The translations under genes and the position numbers were made by a program. Positions 1 to 9,054 of a DNA stretch of 33,542 nucleotides are shown here, piece by piece; position 1 is the stretch's first letter; each line of letters begins with the position of its first letter. This DNA comes from Deltaproteobacteria bacterium. GTDB lineage: Bacteria > Desulfobacterota > Syntrophia > Syntrophales > UBA2210. The stretch lies in assembly GCA_026388515.1 (NCBI GenBank), contig JAPLJO010000114.1:1-33542 (forward strand), written 5' to 3'. Below the pieces are notes generated by a model. It did no database searches and was not told the DNA's origin. It was given only the letters and a program-made list of their open reading frames with translations.

Positions 1-471
1 TGAGACCGTGTCTCCCGGCGTTCCCCGTATTTCGCGGCGATCCTTCACGATGAAGTGTTCGCACGCCTCATCGCGGATCACTGCATCCACGCCGCACTCG
101 CCCGCCATGACAAGGAGTGAGATATTCGCCAGTGTATGGTCAATGCGCCCGCCGAGGGCGCCGAGAATGACGATGTGATCGGGCTTCATCTCAAGGGCGC
201 GCGCGAGGGCAAGCTCCGTATCCGTTTCATCCTTGTGCACGGGATGACGCTCGATACGGCTTCCCCTCTGCATGAAACCATCGAGTGTCGTTTTATCCGC
301 CGAATCCATATCGCCCACAATGAGGTCGGGAACGATGCCGGTCCCGACAAGGTGACGGAGCCCGCCGTCGGCGCAGATGATCACCGGGCCTCCAAGTAGA
401 GCGATTGTCCGCGAAATGAGTCCGGCGTCCTTGATGGCGCCTCCCGAAATGATGACCACGTTTTTTTTCAT
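1..471 (-). CDS. thiN: Thiamine pyrophosphokinase (thiamine diphosphokinase), C-terminus runs off the left edge
   Basis: Minus-strand translation from ATG at 471: MKKNVVIISGGAIKDAG...VIICADGGLRHLVGTGIVPDLIVGDMDSADKTTLDGF...DETDTELALARAL...ILGALGGRIDHTLANISLLVMAGE. CADGG, GDMDS, DETDTELAL and GGRIDHTLANI are TPK motifs. Missing from the ORF track because it is partial. Confidence 0.9.
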   Translation of the reverse strand, partial: MKKNVVIISGGAIKDAGLISRTIALLGGPVIICADGGLRHLVGTGIVPDLIVGDMDSADKTTLDGFMQRGSRIERHPVHKDETDTELALARALEMKPDHIVILGALGGRIDHTLANISLLVMAGECGVDAVIRDEACEHFIVKDRREIRGTPGDTVS

Positions 472-495
472 GGAGCCTCCGGGTACTGCAAAATG

Positions 496-531
496 AAAAA
501 AGGGCACGCCCTCAACGGGTAATGCCCTTTA
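496..531 (-). terminator. Intrinsic terminator / riboswitch expression platform
   Basis: Minus strand AAAGGGCA-ttacccgttgagggcg-TGCCCTTTTTT: GC-rich stem followed by a T-run, between the TPP aptamer and the thiN start. Confidence 0.75.
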
Positions 532-544
532 ACAGATCATTCAC

Positions 545-614
545 GACCTCCCTACGCTGGCATTACCCAGATCAGGTTCAAAGGGTATTATCTCAGCCGC
601 AACGGCACCCCTGA
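545..614 (-). promoter_or_regulatory. TPP (THI element) riboswitch aptamer
   Basis: Minus strand ATCAGGGGTGCCGTTGCGGCTGAGATAATACCCTTTGAACCTGATCTGGGTAATGCCAGCGTAGGGA contains the conserved thi-box segments GGGGTGCC, GGCTGAGA, ACCCTTTGAACCTGATCTGGGTAATGCCAGCGTAGGGA. Confidence 0.95.
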
Positions 615-727
615 TACACTATTCCGATTTGCGATGTATCGTACGCGAAGCGCTCCCGGGAATCAAGAAAATACTTGACGTGTCGGCACTGGTAAAAGAC
701 TTGCCGTGGTGGAGTATATTGCCCTGG

Positions 728-1504
728 TCAGGGCTTAAGAACCGCCAATCCGAATACTTCCCTCGCATTCCTGGTTGTCACACGGGCCACTTCTTCATAG
801 GAAACGCCCTTTATAGTGGCCACCGCCCGGGCCGTCACTGTCACGTACAGCGGCTCATTTCTTTTGCCTCTCTTCGGTTCGGGCGTAAGAAAGGGGCAGT
901 CCGTCTCCACGAGCAGGCGGTCCAGAGGAGTCTTTCTCACCACATCCCGGAGGATGGAGGAGTTTTTATAGGTGACGGTGCCGGGAACGGAAATATAATA
1001 CCCCATGTCGAGACACCGCTTCGCCATGTCATAGTCACCGGAAAAACAGTGGACGATTCCCCTCACGCTTCCGTTCCACTTCTCCAGCATGGTTACAATT
1101 TCTCCGTGGGCGTCCCGGTCATGGATGATGACGGGCTTGCCAAGCTCACAGGCCAGTTCCATCTGTTCTCCAAAGCACCGGATCTGAACGTCCCGCGGTG
1201 AGAGGTTTCTGAAAAAATCGAGCCCTATCTCGCCATAGGCAACCACCTTCCCGTGGGCGGCAAGCGCTCGTAACGTATCATAGGTTTCCTTTTTTATATA
1301 TTTCACGGAGTGAGGATGAATACCCACGGTGGCAAAGACCATCTCGTATTTTTCCGCCATGGCTATTGCTTTGCGGCAATCGGGAAGATCGATCCCCACG
1401 GTGACAATGCACTCCACACCGCCTTCCTGTGCCCGCCGGATCACCTCATCCCTGTCCCTGTCAAACTCTTTCAGCTCTATATGAGCGTGCGAATCTATAA
1501 GCAT
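728..1504 (-). CDS. TatD family metal-dependent hydrolase
   Basis: MLIDSHAHIELKEFD..., GIHPH, GEIGLDFFRN, PVIIHDRDAHGE, HCFSGD, LLVETDCPFLTPEPKRGKRNEP: complete TatD DNase motif set. Confidence 0.93.
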   Translation of the reverse strand: MLIDSHAHIELKEFDRDRDEVIRRAQEGGVECIVTVGIDLPDCRKAIAMAEKYEMVFATVGIHPHSVKYIKKETYDTLRALAAHGKVVAYGEIGLDFFRNLSPRDVQIRCFGEQMELACELGKPVIIHDRDAHGEIVTMLEKWNGSVRGIVHCFSGDYDMAKRCLDMGYYISVPGTVTYKNSSILRDVVRKTPLDRLLVETDCPFLTPEPKRGKRNEPLYVTVTARAVATIKGVSYEEVARVTTRNAREVFGLAVLKP

Positions 1505-1506
1505 CC

Positions 1507-2158
1507 TTACTCCCTCAGGCGCGGGTCAAGGGAATCCCGAATCCCTTCGCCGAGAAGATTATAGCCCATGACCGTTATCAGGATGGCAAGACCGGGGTAC
1601 AGTGAAAGCCACCATGCGATATCGATGTTGTCCTTTCCCGCCGTGAGAATATTCCCCCAGCTCGGCGTGGGCGGCTGCACACCGATGCCCAGGAAACTGA
1701 GCGCGGACTCGGTAAGTATGGCCCCCGCCACCCCGAGCGTTGCGGCAACGAGGACGGAAGACATGGCATTCGGCAGGATATGCCTGAAGATGATGCGGAA
1801 ATCCCCGGCGCCGATGCCCCGTGCCGCCTGTACGAAATCCCTCTCCTTGAGGGATATGAAATCGGCTCTCACGAGGCGCGTGATGCCCATCCATCCCGTG
1901 AGGCCGATGACAATCATGATATTCCATATGGACGGCTCAAGAAATGCAATCACGGCGAGAATGAGAAAGAACGAGGGGAAGCAGAGCATGATGTCCACGA
2001 AACGCATGATGACCGCATCAACCCATCGTCCATATCGCGTTCGGATCAAAGGGCGATATCCACGGCGAGAGAAAGGAAACAACGAAAAGGAACACCACGA
2101 TGACGCCGCCCGCCACGGCCATTTTGTTTTTTAAGAATCGGTTCCGGAAATCATCCAT
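1507..2158 (-). pseudogene. DppC/OppC-type ABC transporter permease, disrupted by internal deletion plus frameshift
   Basis: N-terminal frame from ATG 2158 reads MDDFRNRFLKNKMAVAGGVIVVFLFVVSFLSPWISPFDPNAIWTMG* (stop at 2018-2020). The C-terminal part continues in another frame as RYGRWVDAVIMRFVDIMLCFPSFF...LIRDSLDPRLRE-type sequence. The usual LGTDxxGRDVLSR...SLxVG segment is absent. Confidence 0.8.
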
Positions 2159-2164
2159 ACTGCT

Positions 2165-3139
2165 TCACTTCACCCGTATCCGGGGATCGGCCACGGCATA
2201 GGATATATCCGCAATCAGGTTTCCCAGGAGCGTGAGTATCGCCCCGATAAAGAGGACGCCCATGATCACCGGGTAGTCCCTCGACATGACGGACATGTAG
2301 AAGAGCTGTCCCATGCCGGGTATCGCAAAAATCGTCTCGAAAATCACACTCCCGCCGATAAGCCCGGGCACGGAGAGCCCGAGAATCGTAATCACCGGGA
2401 GCAGCGCATTTCTCAGGGCGTGCTTGTAGATGACGGTCCTTTCGGAGAGACCCTTGGCCCGTGCAGTGGTGATGTAGTCCTGTTTGATCACCTCCAGCAT
2501 ATTGGAGCGCATGTACCGCGAGAGACCCGCAAGACCGCCGAAGGCGGAGAGCAGGACCGGCAGAAGCAGGTGTTTCGCCATATCAAAGAGTGCTGCAAAA
2601 AAAGACACCTCCCCGTAGCCGATCGAACGGAGCCCGGAAATGGGAAGCCAGTTCAGCTTCACACCGAACAGAATCATGAGAAGGAGGGCCAGCCAGAAGG
2701 TCGGTACGGCAAAGCCTATAAAGACAAAGACCGTGGTCGCTTTGTCGAAGAGGGAATCGCGGTGGACCGCCGAGAGAACGCCGATGGGTATGGCAATGAC
2801 GATAATCATGAAAAGTGACAGCACGTTGATGACAATCGTAATGGGGATACGCTCCATTACCTTGTCAACGACGGGCCGGTGATCCGATGAAAAGGAAGTC
2901 CCCAGATCAAAGAGGGCGAGCTTTTTCAGCCACAGCAAGTACTGGACATGGAGCGGCTTGTCGAGATCGTACATCGCCTTCAGGCGCTCCTTTGCCTCAG
3001 CGGAAACCTGGGGATTGAGATCCGTCTGGAGGTCCGTGGGCGATCCCGGAGCGAGATGGATCACGACAAAACATATGATGGTGATTCCGAGGAGAAGCGG
3101 AATCATAAGGATAAGCCGTTTTGCGATATATTCAGGCAT
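2165..3139 (-). CDS. DppB/OppB-type ABC transporter permease
   Basis: [34 protein letters not shown]...[30 protein letters not shown]...[37 protein letters not shown]; classical DppB motifs. Confidence 0.93.
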   Translation of the reverse strand: MPEYIAKRLILMIPLLLGITIICFVVIHLAPGSPTDLQTDLNPQVSAEAKERLKAMYDLDKPLHVQYLLWLKKLALFDLGTSFSSDHRPVVDKVMERIPITIVINVLSLFMIIVIAIPIGVLSAVHRDSLFDKATTVFVFIGFAVPTFWLALLLMILFGVKLNWLPISGLRSIGYGEVSFFAALFDMAKHLLLPVLLSAFGGLAGLSRYMRSNMLEVIKQDYITTARAKGLSERTVIYKHALRNALLPVITILGLSVPGLIGGSVIFETIFAIPGMGQLFYMSVMSRDYPVIMGVLFIGAILTLLGNLIADISYAVADPRIRVK

Positions 3140-3158
3140 ATGCGCCCGCCTCAGTGTC

Positions 3159-3959
3159 TCATTGTGACTGCCCGAAAAGCCCCATGGACTTGATGTTTTT
3201 CATGGTCCGCCTGAACGCCGCCTCATTGTGGGGCTCCAGCGTGATGAGCGGCAGCGAATCCATCGTCTTCAGATACTGGAAGAGTTCTCGGAAAGGAAAT
3301 GTCCCCTCGCCCACGGGCAGATGATCATCGCGGGAGCCGCTATTATCGTGGAGGTGAACCTGCCGAATCGCGGAACCGAGCCTGTCCAGCCACGCCTTGA
3401 GCGGTTCTTCTGAAAAGACATTGAAATGCCCCGTATCAAAGCAGAAAGAGAGATTCGGCGAGGCCGGCAGGGCTTCGATGAGCCGTGCGATGTAGTGAGG
3501 GCCCCCTTCGTACACATTTTCCAGGGCGATGACCGTATTCATCTCTTCCGCGAGCGTAAGGAAATACGCCCAGGTATCACGGCTGTTCTCGAGCCACGCC
3601 TCCTCGTTCGACACATAATACCGCTCATCATATGAGGGATGGCAGACCACGCTCAACGGCTTGTAGTACGGGATGAGGTCAAAGACCTGCTTCAGCCGGT
3701 CCTTCGTCACCTCCCTCACTTTTCTGTCCAGGGCGCCCGGCCTAAGGTCAAAGAACGGGGCATGAAACGTCACGTTCACCCCTGCACCGGAAAGTATACG
3801 GGCCGTCTCGATGAAATCGCCAGTGGTAAACCGGTCGAGTACGAAACAGTTGAAGCCGATTTCGGGATTCAGTTTTTCGCGGATGACGAGGGGAAGATGC
3901 TCATCAATGAGCATCTGGTAGGGCATGTTCACCTGGACTTTCCGCATCACGTCACGCAT
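3159..3959 (-). CDS. Sugar phosphate isomerase/epimerase-like TIM-barrel protein (AP endonuclease 2 superfamily)
   Basis: [84 protein letters not shown]: metal-binding motifs of the xylose isomerase-like barrel. Confidence 0.85.
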   Translation of the reverse strand: MRDVMRKVQVNMPYQMLIDEHLPLVIREKLNPEIGFNCFVLDRFTTGDFIETARILSGAGVNVTFHAPFFDLRPGALDRKVREVTKDRLKQVFDLIPYYKPLSVVCHPSYDERYYVSNEEAWLENSRDTWAYFLTLAEEMNTVIALENVYEGGPHYIARLIEALPASPNLSFCFDTGHFNVFSEEPLKAWLDRLGSAIRQVHLHDNSGSRDDHLPVGEGTFPFRELFQYLKTMDSLPLITLEPHNEAAFRRTMKNIKSMGLFGQSQ

Positions 3960-4050
3960 AACCCACCGTCACACACGCAATTCACGCGCATTCCTCTACC
4001 ATATCGACACTGATTCCACAACGGCGCCGGGATGACGTCATAAATTTTTC

Positions 4051-4080
4051 TTGACAGGGGCGGAACGAAAAGAATATAGT
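4051..4080 (+). promoter_or_regulatory. Predicted sigma70-type promoter of the aromatic supra-operon
   Basis: TTGACA (4051-4056), 18 nt spacer, TATAGT (4075-4080), 29 nt upstream of the leader-peptide ATG. Confidence 0.7.
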
Positions 4081-4109
4081 GCATCACTTTTTGAAAAAGG
4101 GAGTTTTCG

Positions 4110-4196
4110 ATGGGCAGTACCACTCACGCAACCTACTTTTATTTTAGCTACTATTATAGCGTGGGTTCGGTGTGCCCGTCGCCCGTGAGTAGCTAA
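4110..4196 (+). CDS. Tyr/Phe-rich leader peptide (attenuator): MGSTTHATYFYFSYYYSVGSVCPSPVSS
   Basis: AAGGGAG Shine-Dalgarno 6 nt upstream of ATG at 4110; codons TAC TTT TAT TTT AGC TAC TAT TAT give YFYFSYYY; followed by alternative hairpins and a terminator before the DAHP synthase gene. Confidence 0.85.
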   Translation: MGSTTHATYFYFSYYYSVGSVCPSPVSS

Positions 4197-4267
4197 CTCT
4201 TTCAAAACTACGAAACGCAGGCCATGGGTAAACCGAACGGTGTACACCATGGCTTTTCTGTTTCTGA

Positions 4268-4307
4268 GCCATGGCGAACGAAAGGTCCCATGGCTTTTTT
4301 ATTTTTT
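4268..4307 (+). terminator. Attenuator terminator upstream of DAHP synthase
   Basis: AGCCATGG-cgaacgaaaggtc-CCATGGCT followed by TTTTTATTTTTT. Confidence 0.85.
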
Positions 4308-4366
4308 AGGAATGCAGCGCAACGCAGAAGATGGACTTTTTACGAAGCCATCTAAGGAGGTGTACG

Positions 4367-5395
4367 GTGATTATTGTAATGAAACGAAGTGCGACGGACC
4401 AACAGATCGATGCAGTCGTCCAGTGGATTGAATCGCTCGGCTACAAGGTTCACCTGTCGCGTGGCACTGAGCGTACTATTATCGGCGCTGTGGGCGATCA
4501 GCGCGGCAAGGAGAATCTCCGTCTCGTCGAGTCGCTCCCGGGGGTGGAAAAAACAGTACCCATCCTGAAGCCCTACAAGCTCGCGAGCCGCGAATCAAAA
4601 GAAGGCAATACCGTCATCAGGGTAAAAGACGTTCAAATAGGCGGCGGCACGTTCGTCGTCATGGCCGGGCCCTGCGCCGTGGAGAGCGACGAGCAGATGA
4701 TGGAGAGCGCCTATGTGGTAAAAAAGGGCGGCGCCGATATCCTGAGAGGCGGCGCCTTCAAGCCGAGAACGTCGCCGTACAGCTTCCAGGGAATGGAAGA
4801 GGAAGGACTCAAGCTCCTGAAACGGGCGCGTGAAAAGTCGGGATTGCCCATCATCACCGAGGTCGTCAATCCCGCCGACGTGGACCTTGTGGAGGAATAC
4901 GCAGACGTGTTCCAGATAGGCGCGAGAAACATCCAGAACTTCGCCCTTCTCAAGGAAGTCGGCAGGGCGAAGAAACCGGTGCTCATCAAGCGGGGCATGA
5001 TGACGACCATCGAGGAACTCCTCATGTCCGCAGAGTATATTCTTTCCTCAGGCAACAGCGAGGTCATCCTCTGCGAACGGGGTATCAGGACCTTCGAGAC
5101 TGCGACGCGAAACACCCTCGACATCAGCGCCGTGCCCGTCCTTAAGGAACTGACCCACCTGCCTGTCATCGTGGATCCGAGCCACGCCTCGGGCAACTGG
5201 AAATACGTGCGGCCGCTGGCCAAATGCGCGCTGGCCGTGGGTGCCGACGGCATCATGATCGAAGTGCACCCGGATCCTGAAAAGGCCTTCTCCGATGGAA
5301 AGCAGTCGCTCAAGCCGGAAAAGTTCTATGAGCTTATGGAAGAGCTGCGGCTCATGGAGAAGTTCATCATGAAAGAGACGGTGGTGGTGCAATGA
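4367..5395 (+). CDS. aroF: 3-deoxy-7-phosphoheptulonate (DAHP) synthase, type I-beta with N-terminal regulatory ferredoxin-like domain
   Basis: [80 protein letters not shown]. The ORF is open from 4331, but the likely start is GTG 4367 behind AAGGAGG. Confidence 0.95.
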   Translation: MIIVMKRSATDQQIDAVVQWIESLGYKVHLSRGTERTIIGAVGDQRGKENLRLVESLPGVEKTVPILKPYKLASRESKEGNTVIRVKDVQIGGGTFVVMAGPCAVESDEQMMESAYVVKKGGADILRGGAFKPRTSPYSFQGMEEEGLKLLKRAREKSGLPIITEVVNPADVDLVEEYADVFQIGARNIQNFALLKEVGRAKKPVLIKRGMMTTIEELLMSAEYILSSGNSEVILCERGIRTFETATRNTLDISAVPVLKELTHLPVIVDPSHASGNWKYVRPLAKCALAVGADGIMIEVHPDPEKAFSDGKQSLKPEKFYELMEELRLMEKFIMKETVVVQ

Positions 5396-6486
5396 TTAAA
5401 ATCAAAGTGAACCTCGACCGGTACGCCCCCGCGTCCTACGATATCTGCATCGGGAGCGGCATTCTTGACCGCGTCGGTCTTCTCATCGGGAACGGAACTC
5501 CCGCAACGCGCTACATCATTGTGAGCGATACGACAGTCGCCTCGCTCCACGGTGAAAAACTGAAGGTACTCCTCGGCGGCATGGGATATGACGTTCACCT
5601 GGTCACCTTTCCGCCGGGCGAACGGTCAAAAACGCTTGGCACCGCACTTGCCGTCATCTCCTCGCTCCTCGAACTCGGGGCCGACCGCGCTTCGATGCTC
5701 ATCGCACTGGGCGGAGGAGTGACGGGAGATCTCGTGGCGTTCATCGCCTCCGTCTACATGCGGTCCGTGCCGTATGTCCACATACCGACGACGCTCATGG
5801 CGCAGGTGGACAGCAGTATCGGGGGGAAGACGGGAATCGATCTTCCCGAGGGGAAAAATCTCCTGGGCACCTTTTACCAGCCCAGGGGCATCTTCATCGA
5901 TCTTGATCTCCTCTCCACTCTTCCCGACGAAGAATTCAGAAACGGGCTCGCCGAAGTCCTCAAGTACGGCATCATCGAAGACCTTCGCCTTTTCGACCTT
6001 CTCGAAGGAAGCGCCGGCGAGGTGATGGCACGGAACCGGGCGATTCTCGAAACCATCGTCACGTCGTCCTGCACCATCAAGAAAGGGATTGTCGAAATCG
6101 ATGAGCGGGATACCGGTGTGAGAAGGGTGCTCAACTTCGGCCACACCGTGGGTCATGCCATCGAGGCGGAATCGGGCTACACCATATCCCACGGCAATGC
6201 CGTGGCGGCGGGAATGGTTGCCGCGGTGCGCATATCAGAAAAAGGAGGACACCTCCTCCCACAGGACCGGGAGCGCATCGAGGGGCTTATCAGGACCTAC
6301 GGACTTCTTGACCGCATACCGGCTTCGATTTCGACAGATAGCCTGATGGCACGAATGACAAAGGACAAGAAAAAGAAGGGCGATGCGATTCACTTCGTCC
6401 TCCTCAGGAAACCGGGGATACCTTTCATTCATGCCTCGGTGAAGCAACGCATAATCCGTGACACCCTGGAGGAGATGCACGCATGA
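5392..6486 (+). CDS. aroB: 3-dehydroquinate synthase
   Basis: [103 protein letters not shown]. Confidence 0.97.
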   Translation: MIKIKVNLDRYAPASYDICIGSGILDRVGLLIGNGTPATRYIIVSDTTVASLHGEKLKVLLGGMGYDVHLVTFPPGERSKTLGTALAVISSLLELGADRASMLIALGGGVTGDLVAFIASVYMRSVPYVHIPTTLMAQVDSSIGGKTGIDLPEGKNLLGTFYQPRGIFIDLDLLSTLPDEEFRNGLAEVLKYGIIEDLRLFDLLEGSAGEVMARNRAILETIVTSSCTIKKGIVEIDERDTGVRRVLNFGHTVGHAIEAESGYTISHGNAVAAGMVAAVRISEKGGHLLPQDRERIEGLIRTYGLLDRIPASISTDSLMARMTKDKKKKGDAIHFVLLRKPGIPFIHASVKQRIIRDTLEEMHA

Positions 6487-7565
6487 AGAATTCAGAGCTC
6501 ACACGGCTGCGTCACAGGATACGGAAGACCGATGAAATGCTTGTCGAAGTATTGAACGAGAGGTCGCGCCTTTCCATTGATATCGGCAAAATCAAGAAGC
6601 GCCGCCACATGGATGTGTACGATCCCGCCAAGGAAATGGCCGTCTACCGCCACCTTGACGAAATGAATGCCGGACCTCTTCCGCCCCGGGAGCTGCACCA
6701 CATCTTCAGGGAAATCATTTCTTCATCGCGCGCGCTCCAGGCCCCGGTATCGGTTGCCTGCCTGGGGCCCGAGGCGTCATTCTCCCACCTCGCCGCCCGG
6801 CATCATTTCGGGGAGGCGGCGCAGTATGTCTCGCTTCCCACCATCTCAGATGTCTTCGACCGGGTGGAGCGCAAGCAGGTCGCCTGCGGCGTAGTACCCA
6901 TCGAAAACTCCCTCGAAGGTTCCGTCGCCATGACGCTTGACCACCTTCACACGACGCCGCTCACCATCAGGGCCGAAATCCTGCTCCCCATCCAGCACTG
7001 CCTGCTCTCGGCGGCGGCGAAAATCAGGCCCCTCAGGCAAATCTACTCACATCCCCAGGCGCTTGCCCAGTGCCAGCAATGGCTCACCACTCACCTGCCC
7101 CGCTGCGACCGTCACGCCGTGGAAAGTACCGCAGTAGCGGTCCAGAAGGTTGCCGGCGACCGCGAAAGTGCCGCCATAGGAAGCAGGGAGGCCGCTACCC
7201 TTTACGGGCTGAATGTTCTTTTCGAAGGGATTGAAGACTACCACACGAATGTGACCCGTTTCATCGTCATCGGCGAAGGACTCACCGCGCGCACGGGGAA
7301 CGACAAGACTTCCATCCTTTTCGGGACCCGCCACGAGCCGGGTGCCCTCTTTCACGCGCTGGAACCGTTCGCGAAGAAAAAAATCAATCTCGTCAGGATT
7401 GAATCGCATCCCATAAAGGGGACCATGTGGGAGTATCTCTTTTTCGCGGACTGCACCGGAAGCATTGCCGATCGCACGGTCCGGTCGTGCCTCGCGGCAT
7501 TGAAGAAAAAAACGACTTTTTTCAAGATTCTTGGTTCATACCCCGCAGGAGAAATCCCGGCATGA
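6483..7565 (+). CDS. pheA: Bifunctional chorismate mutase / prephenate dehydratase with ACT domain
   Basis: N-terminal AroQ-type chorismate mutase (LRHRIRKTDEMLVEVLNERSRLSIDIGKIKK); PDT motifs LGPEASFSHLAA, GVVPIENSLEGSV, IYSHPQALAQCQQWL, GLNVLFEGIEDYHTNVTRFIVIG; ACT region GALFHALEPFAKKKINLVRIESHPIKGTMWEYLFFAD. Confidence 0.95.
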   Translation: MKNSELTRLRHRIRKTDEMLVEVLNERSRLSIDIGKIKKRRHMDVYDPAKEMAVYRHLDEMNAGPLPPRELHHIFREIISSSRALQAPVSVACLGPEASFSHLAARHHFGEAAQYVSLPTISDVFDRVERKQVACGVVPIENSLEGSVAMTLDHLHTTPLTIRAEILLPIQHCLLSAAAKIRPLRQIYSHPQALAQCQQWLTTHLPRCDRHAVESTAVAVQKVAGDRESAAIGSREAATLYGLNVLFEGIEDYHTNVTRFIVIGEGLTARTGNDKTSILFGTRHEPGALFHALEPFAKKKINLVRIESHPIKGTMWEYLFFADCTGSIADRTVRSCLAALKKKTTFFKILGSYPAGEIPA

Positions 7566-8248
7566 TATGCCTTTCGATATTGAAACGGACACACGAAGAG
7601 GCCCTCGCACTCATGGAGCGATATACCGGCCTCTGCGATATTGTTGAACTGAGGCTCGATTCCATGGTGAATCCCGACCTGAAGAAATTGTGCAGCTCCA
7701 GGAAGTGTCCCGTCATTGCGACGAACAGGAAAAAGGGTGAGGGGGGGTACTTCGAGGGTACGGAGCGCGCGTGTGTTGCACTTCTGTGCGAAGCCGTGGA
7801 ACGCGGTGTGGATTTCGTGGATATGGAACTGCGTACCGGCACGGAGGGGGCGCAGATGATTGCGGATGCGCGCGCACGTACAAAGAAGCGGACACAACTC
7901 ATCGTCTCGTACCATGATGTCGAGGGAACCCCGTCTCTCAGACGGCTTCAAGCGATTGCGTCGCGGTGCAGGGCGCGTGGCGCCGATATGGTAAAAATCG
8001 TCACCCGCGCGAGGGTGATTGAGGACACAATATCAATACTGCAGCTTCTCCATCACGCCCGGGCAACGGAGACTGCAATGACGGCGTTCTGCATGGGTCC
8101 GGAAGGGCGATTGAGCAGGATTGCGGCGCCCTTCTTCGGCTCCCGTATCAGCTACGTCGCCGCCGGCGAGGCCGATGATACGGCACCGGGACAACTCACC
8201 ATCAAAGAAATGAACACCGTCATGGAGATACTAAGGCGACGAACATGA
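7562..8248 (+). CDS. aroD: 3-dehydroquinate dehydratase, type I
   Basis: MICLSILKRTHEEAL...CDIVELRLDSM...PVIATNRKKGEGG, VDFVDMELR, LIVSYHDVEGTP, ADMVKIVT, TAFCMGPEGRLSRIAAPFFGSRISYVAAGEADDTAPGQLTI. ATGA overlap with pheA supports start 7562 rather than 7427. Confidence 0.93.
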   Translation: MICLSILKRTHEEALALMERYTGLCDIVELRLDSMVNPDLKKLCSSRKCPVIATNRKKGEGGYFEGTERACVALLCEAVERGVDFVDMELRTGTEGAQMIADARARTKKRTQLIVSYHDVEGTPSLRRLQAIASRCRARGADMVKIVTRARVIEDTISILQLLHHARATETAMTAFCMGPEGRLSRIAAPFFGSRISYVAAGEADDTAPGQLTIKEMNTVMEILRRRT

Positions 8249-9054
8249 CACGCGACCTCTATGCACTTTTTGGCAACCCTGTCTCGCAGAGCCTTTCACC
8301 GCTCATGATGAACACGGCATTCGCGAAGCTCAATATGCCGGCCCGGTACGCGGCGTTCCAGGTGGATCATGCAGCCGACATCAGAAAACGCATGGATACC
8401 CGTTCGCTCCGCATACGGGGAGCGAGCGTTACCATACCCCACAAGGTGGCAGTGATGGACTGCCTTGACGGTCTGACGGAAAGTGCGGGGGCCATCGGCG
8501 CCGTCAATACCATCATCCGGGCGGATGACAGGCTCACCGGCGACAACACGGACTGGATAGGCATCATCCGGGCTCTATCGGAGCATATGGAGATTGCGGG
8601 AAGCACGTTTCTTATCGTGGGGGCGGGCGGCACCGCGAGAGCGGCGCTGTACGGCATTATCTCGAAAGGCGGCATCCCCTCCGTCACCAGCCGTTCCGCC
8701 GTAAAGGGCGAAGCACTGGCGAAGGAGTTCGGGTGCGACTTTCTCCACCCCGACGACCTGCCCGGCGTCATTGCAGATTGCCTCATCAATACGACACCGC
8801 TCGGCATGAAGGGATACGGCGATGCATCACCCGTTCCGTCGGGAATACTTGAGCGCTTTGCTTCGGTGATGGATGTCATCTACAATCCCCCGGTCACGAA
8901 GCTTCTCAGCGATGCAGCGGCGCGCGGATGCACCACGATTTCGGGTGTCTCCATGTTCGTCAGCCAGGGCGCTGAGCAGCTGAGGCAATGGACCGGCATG
9001 ACGCCCCCTGAAGAACTGATGAAACAGGTGGTCATGGAAAAACTCACAATATGA
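8245..9054 (+). CDS. aroE: Shikimate dehydrogenase
   Basis: LYALFGNPVSQSLSPLMMNTAF, GASVTIPHKVAVMDCLD, GAIGAVNTII, GDNTDWIGI, LIVGAGGTARAALYGI, LINTTPLGM. Confidence 0.96.
   Translation: MTRDLYALFGNPVSQSLSPLMMNTAFAKLNMPARYAAFQVDHAADIRKRMDTRSLRIRGASVTIPHKVAVMDCLDGLTESAGAIGAVNTIIRADDRLTGDNTDWIGIIRALSEHMEIAGSTFLIVGAGGTARAALYGIISKGGIPSVTSRSAVKGEALAKEFGCDFLHPDDLPGVIADCLINTTPLGMKGYGDASPVPSGILERFASVMDVIYNPPVTKLLSDAAARGCTTISGVSMFVSQGAEQLRQWTGMTPPEELMKQVVMEKLTI

Noticed and set aside
629-1201. 190-aa plus-strand ORF opposite TatD
   Set aside because: Antisense to a complete TatD hydrolase with all motifs; low-complexity composition with no family.
4038-4250. 70-aa minus-strand ORF across the aro leader
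   Set aside because: Overlaps the promoter, Tyr/Phe leader and attenuator hairpins, which explain the sequence better.
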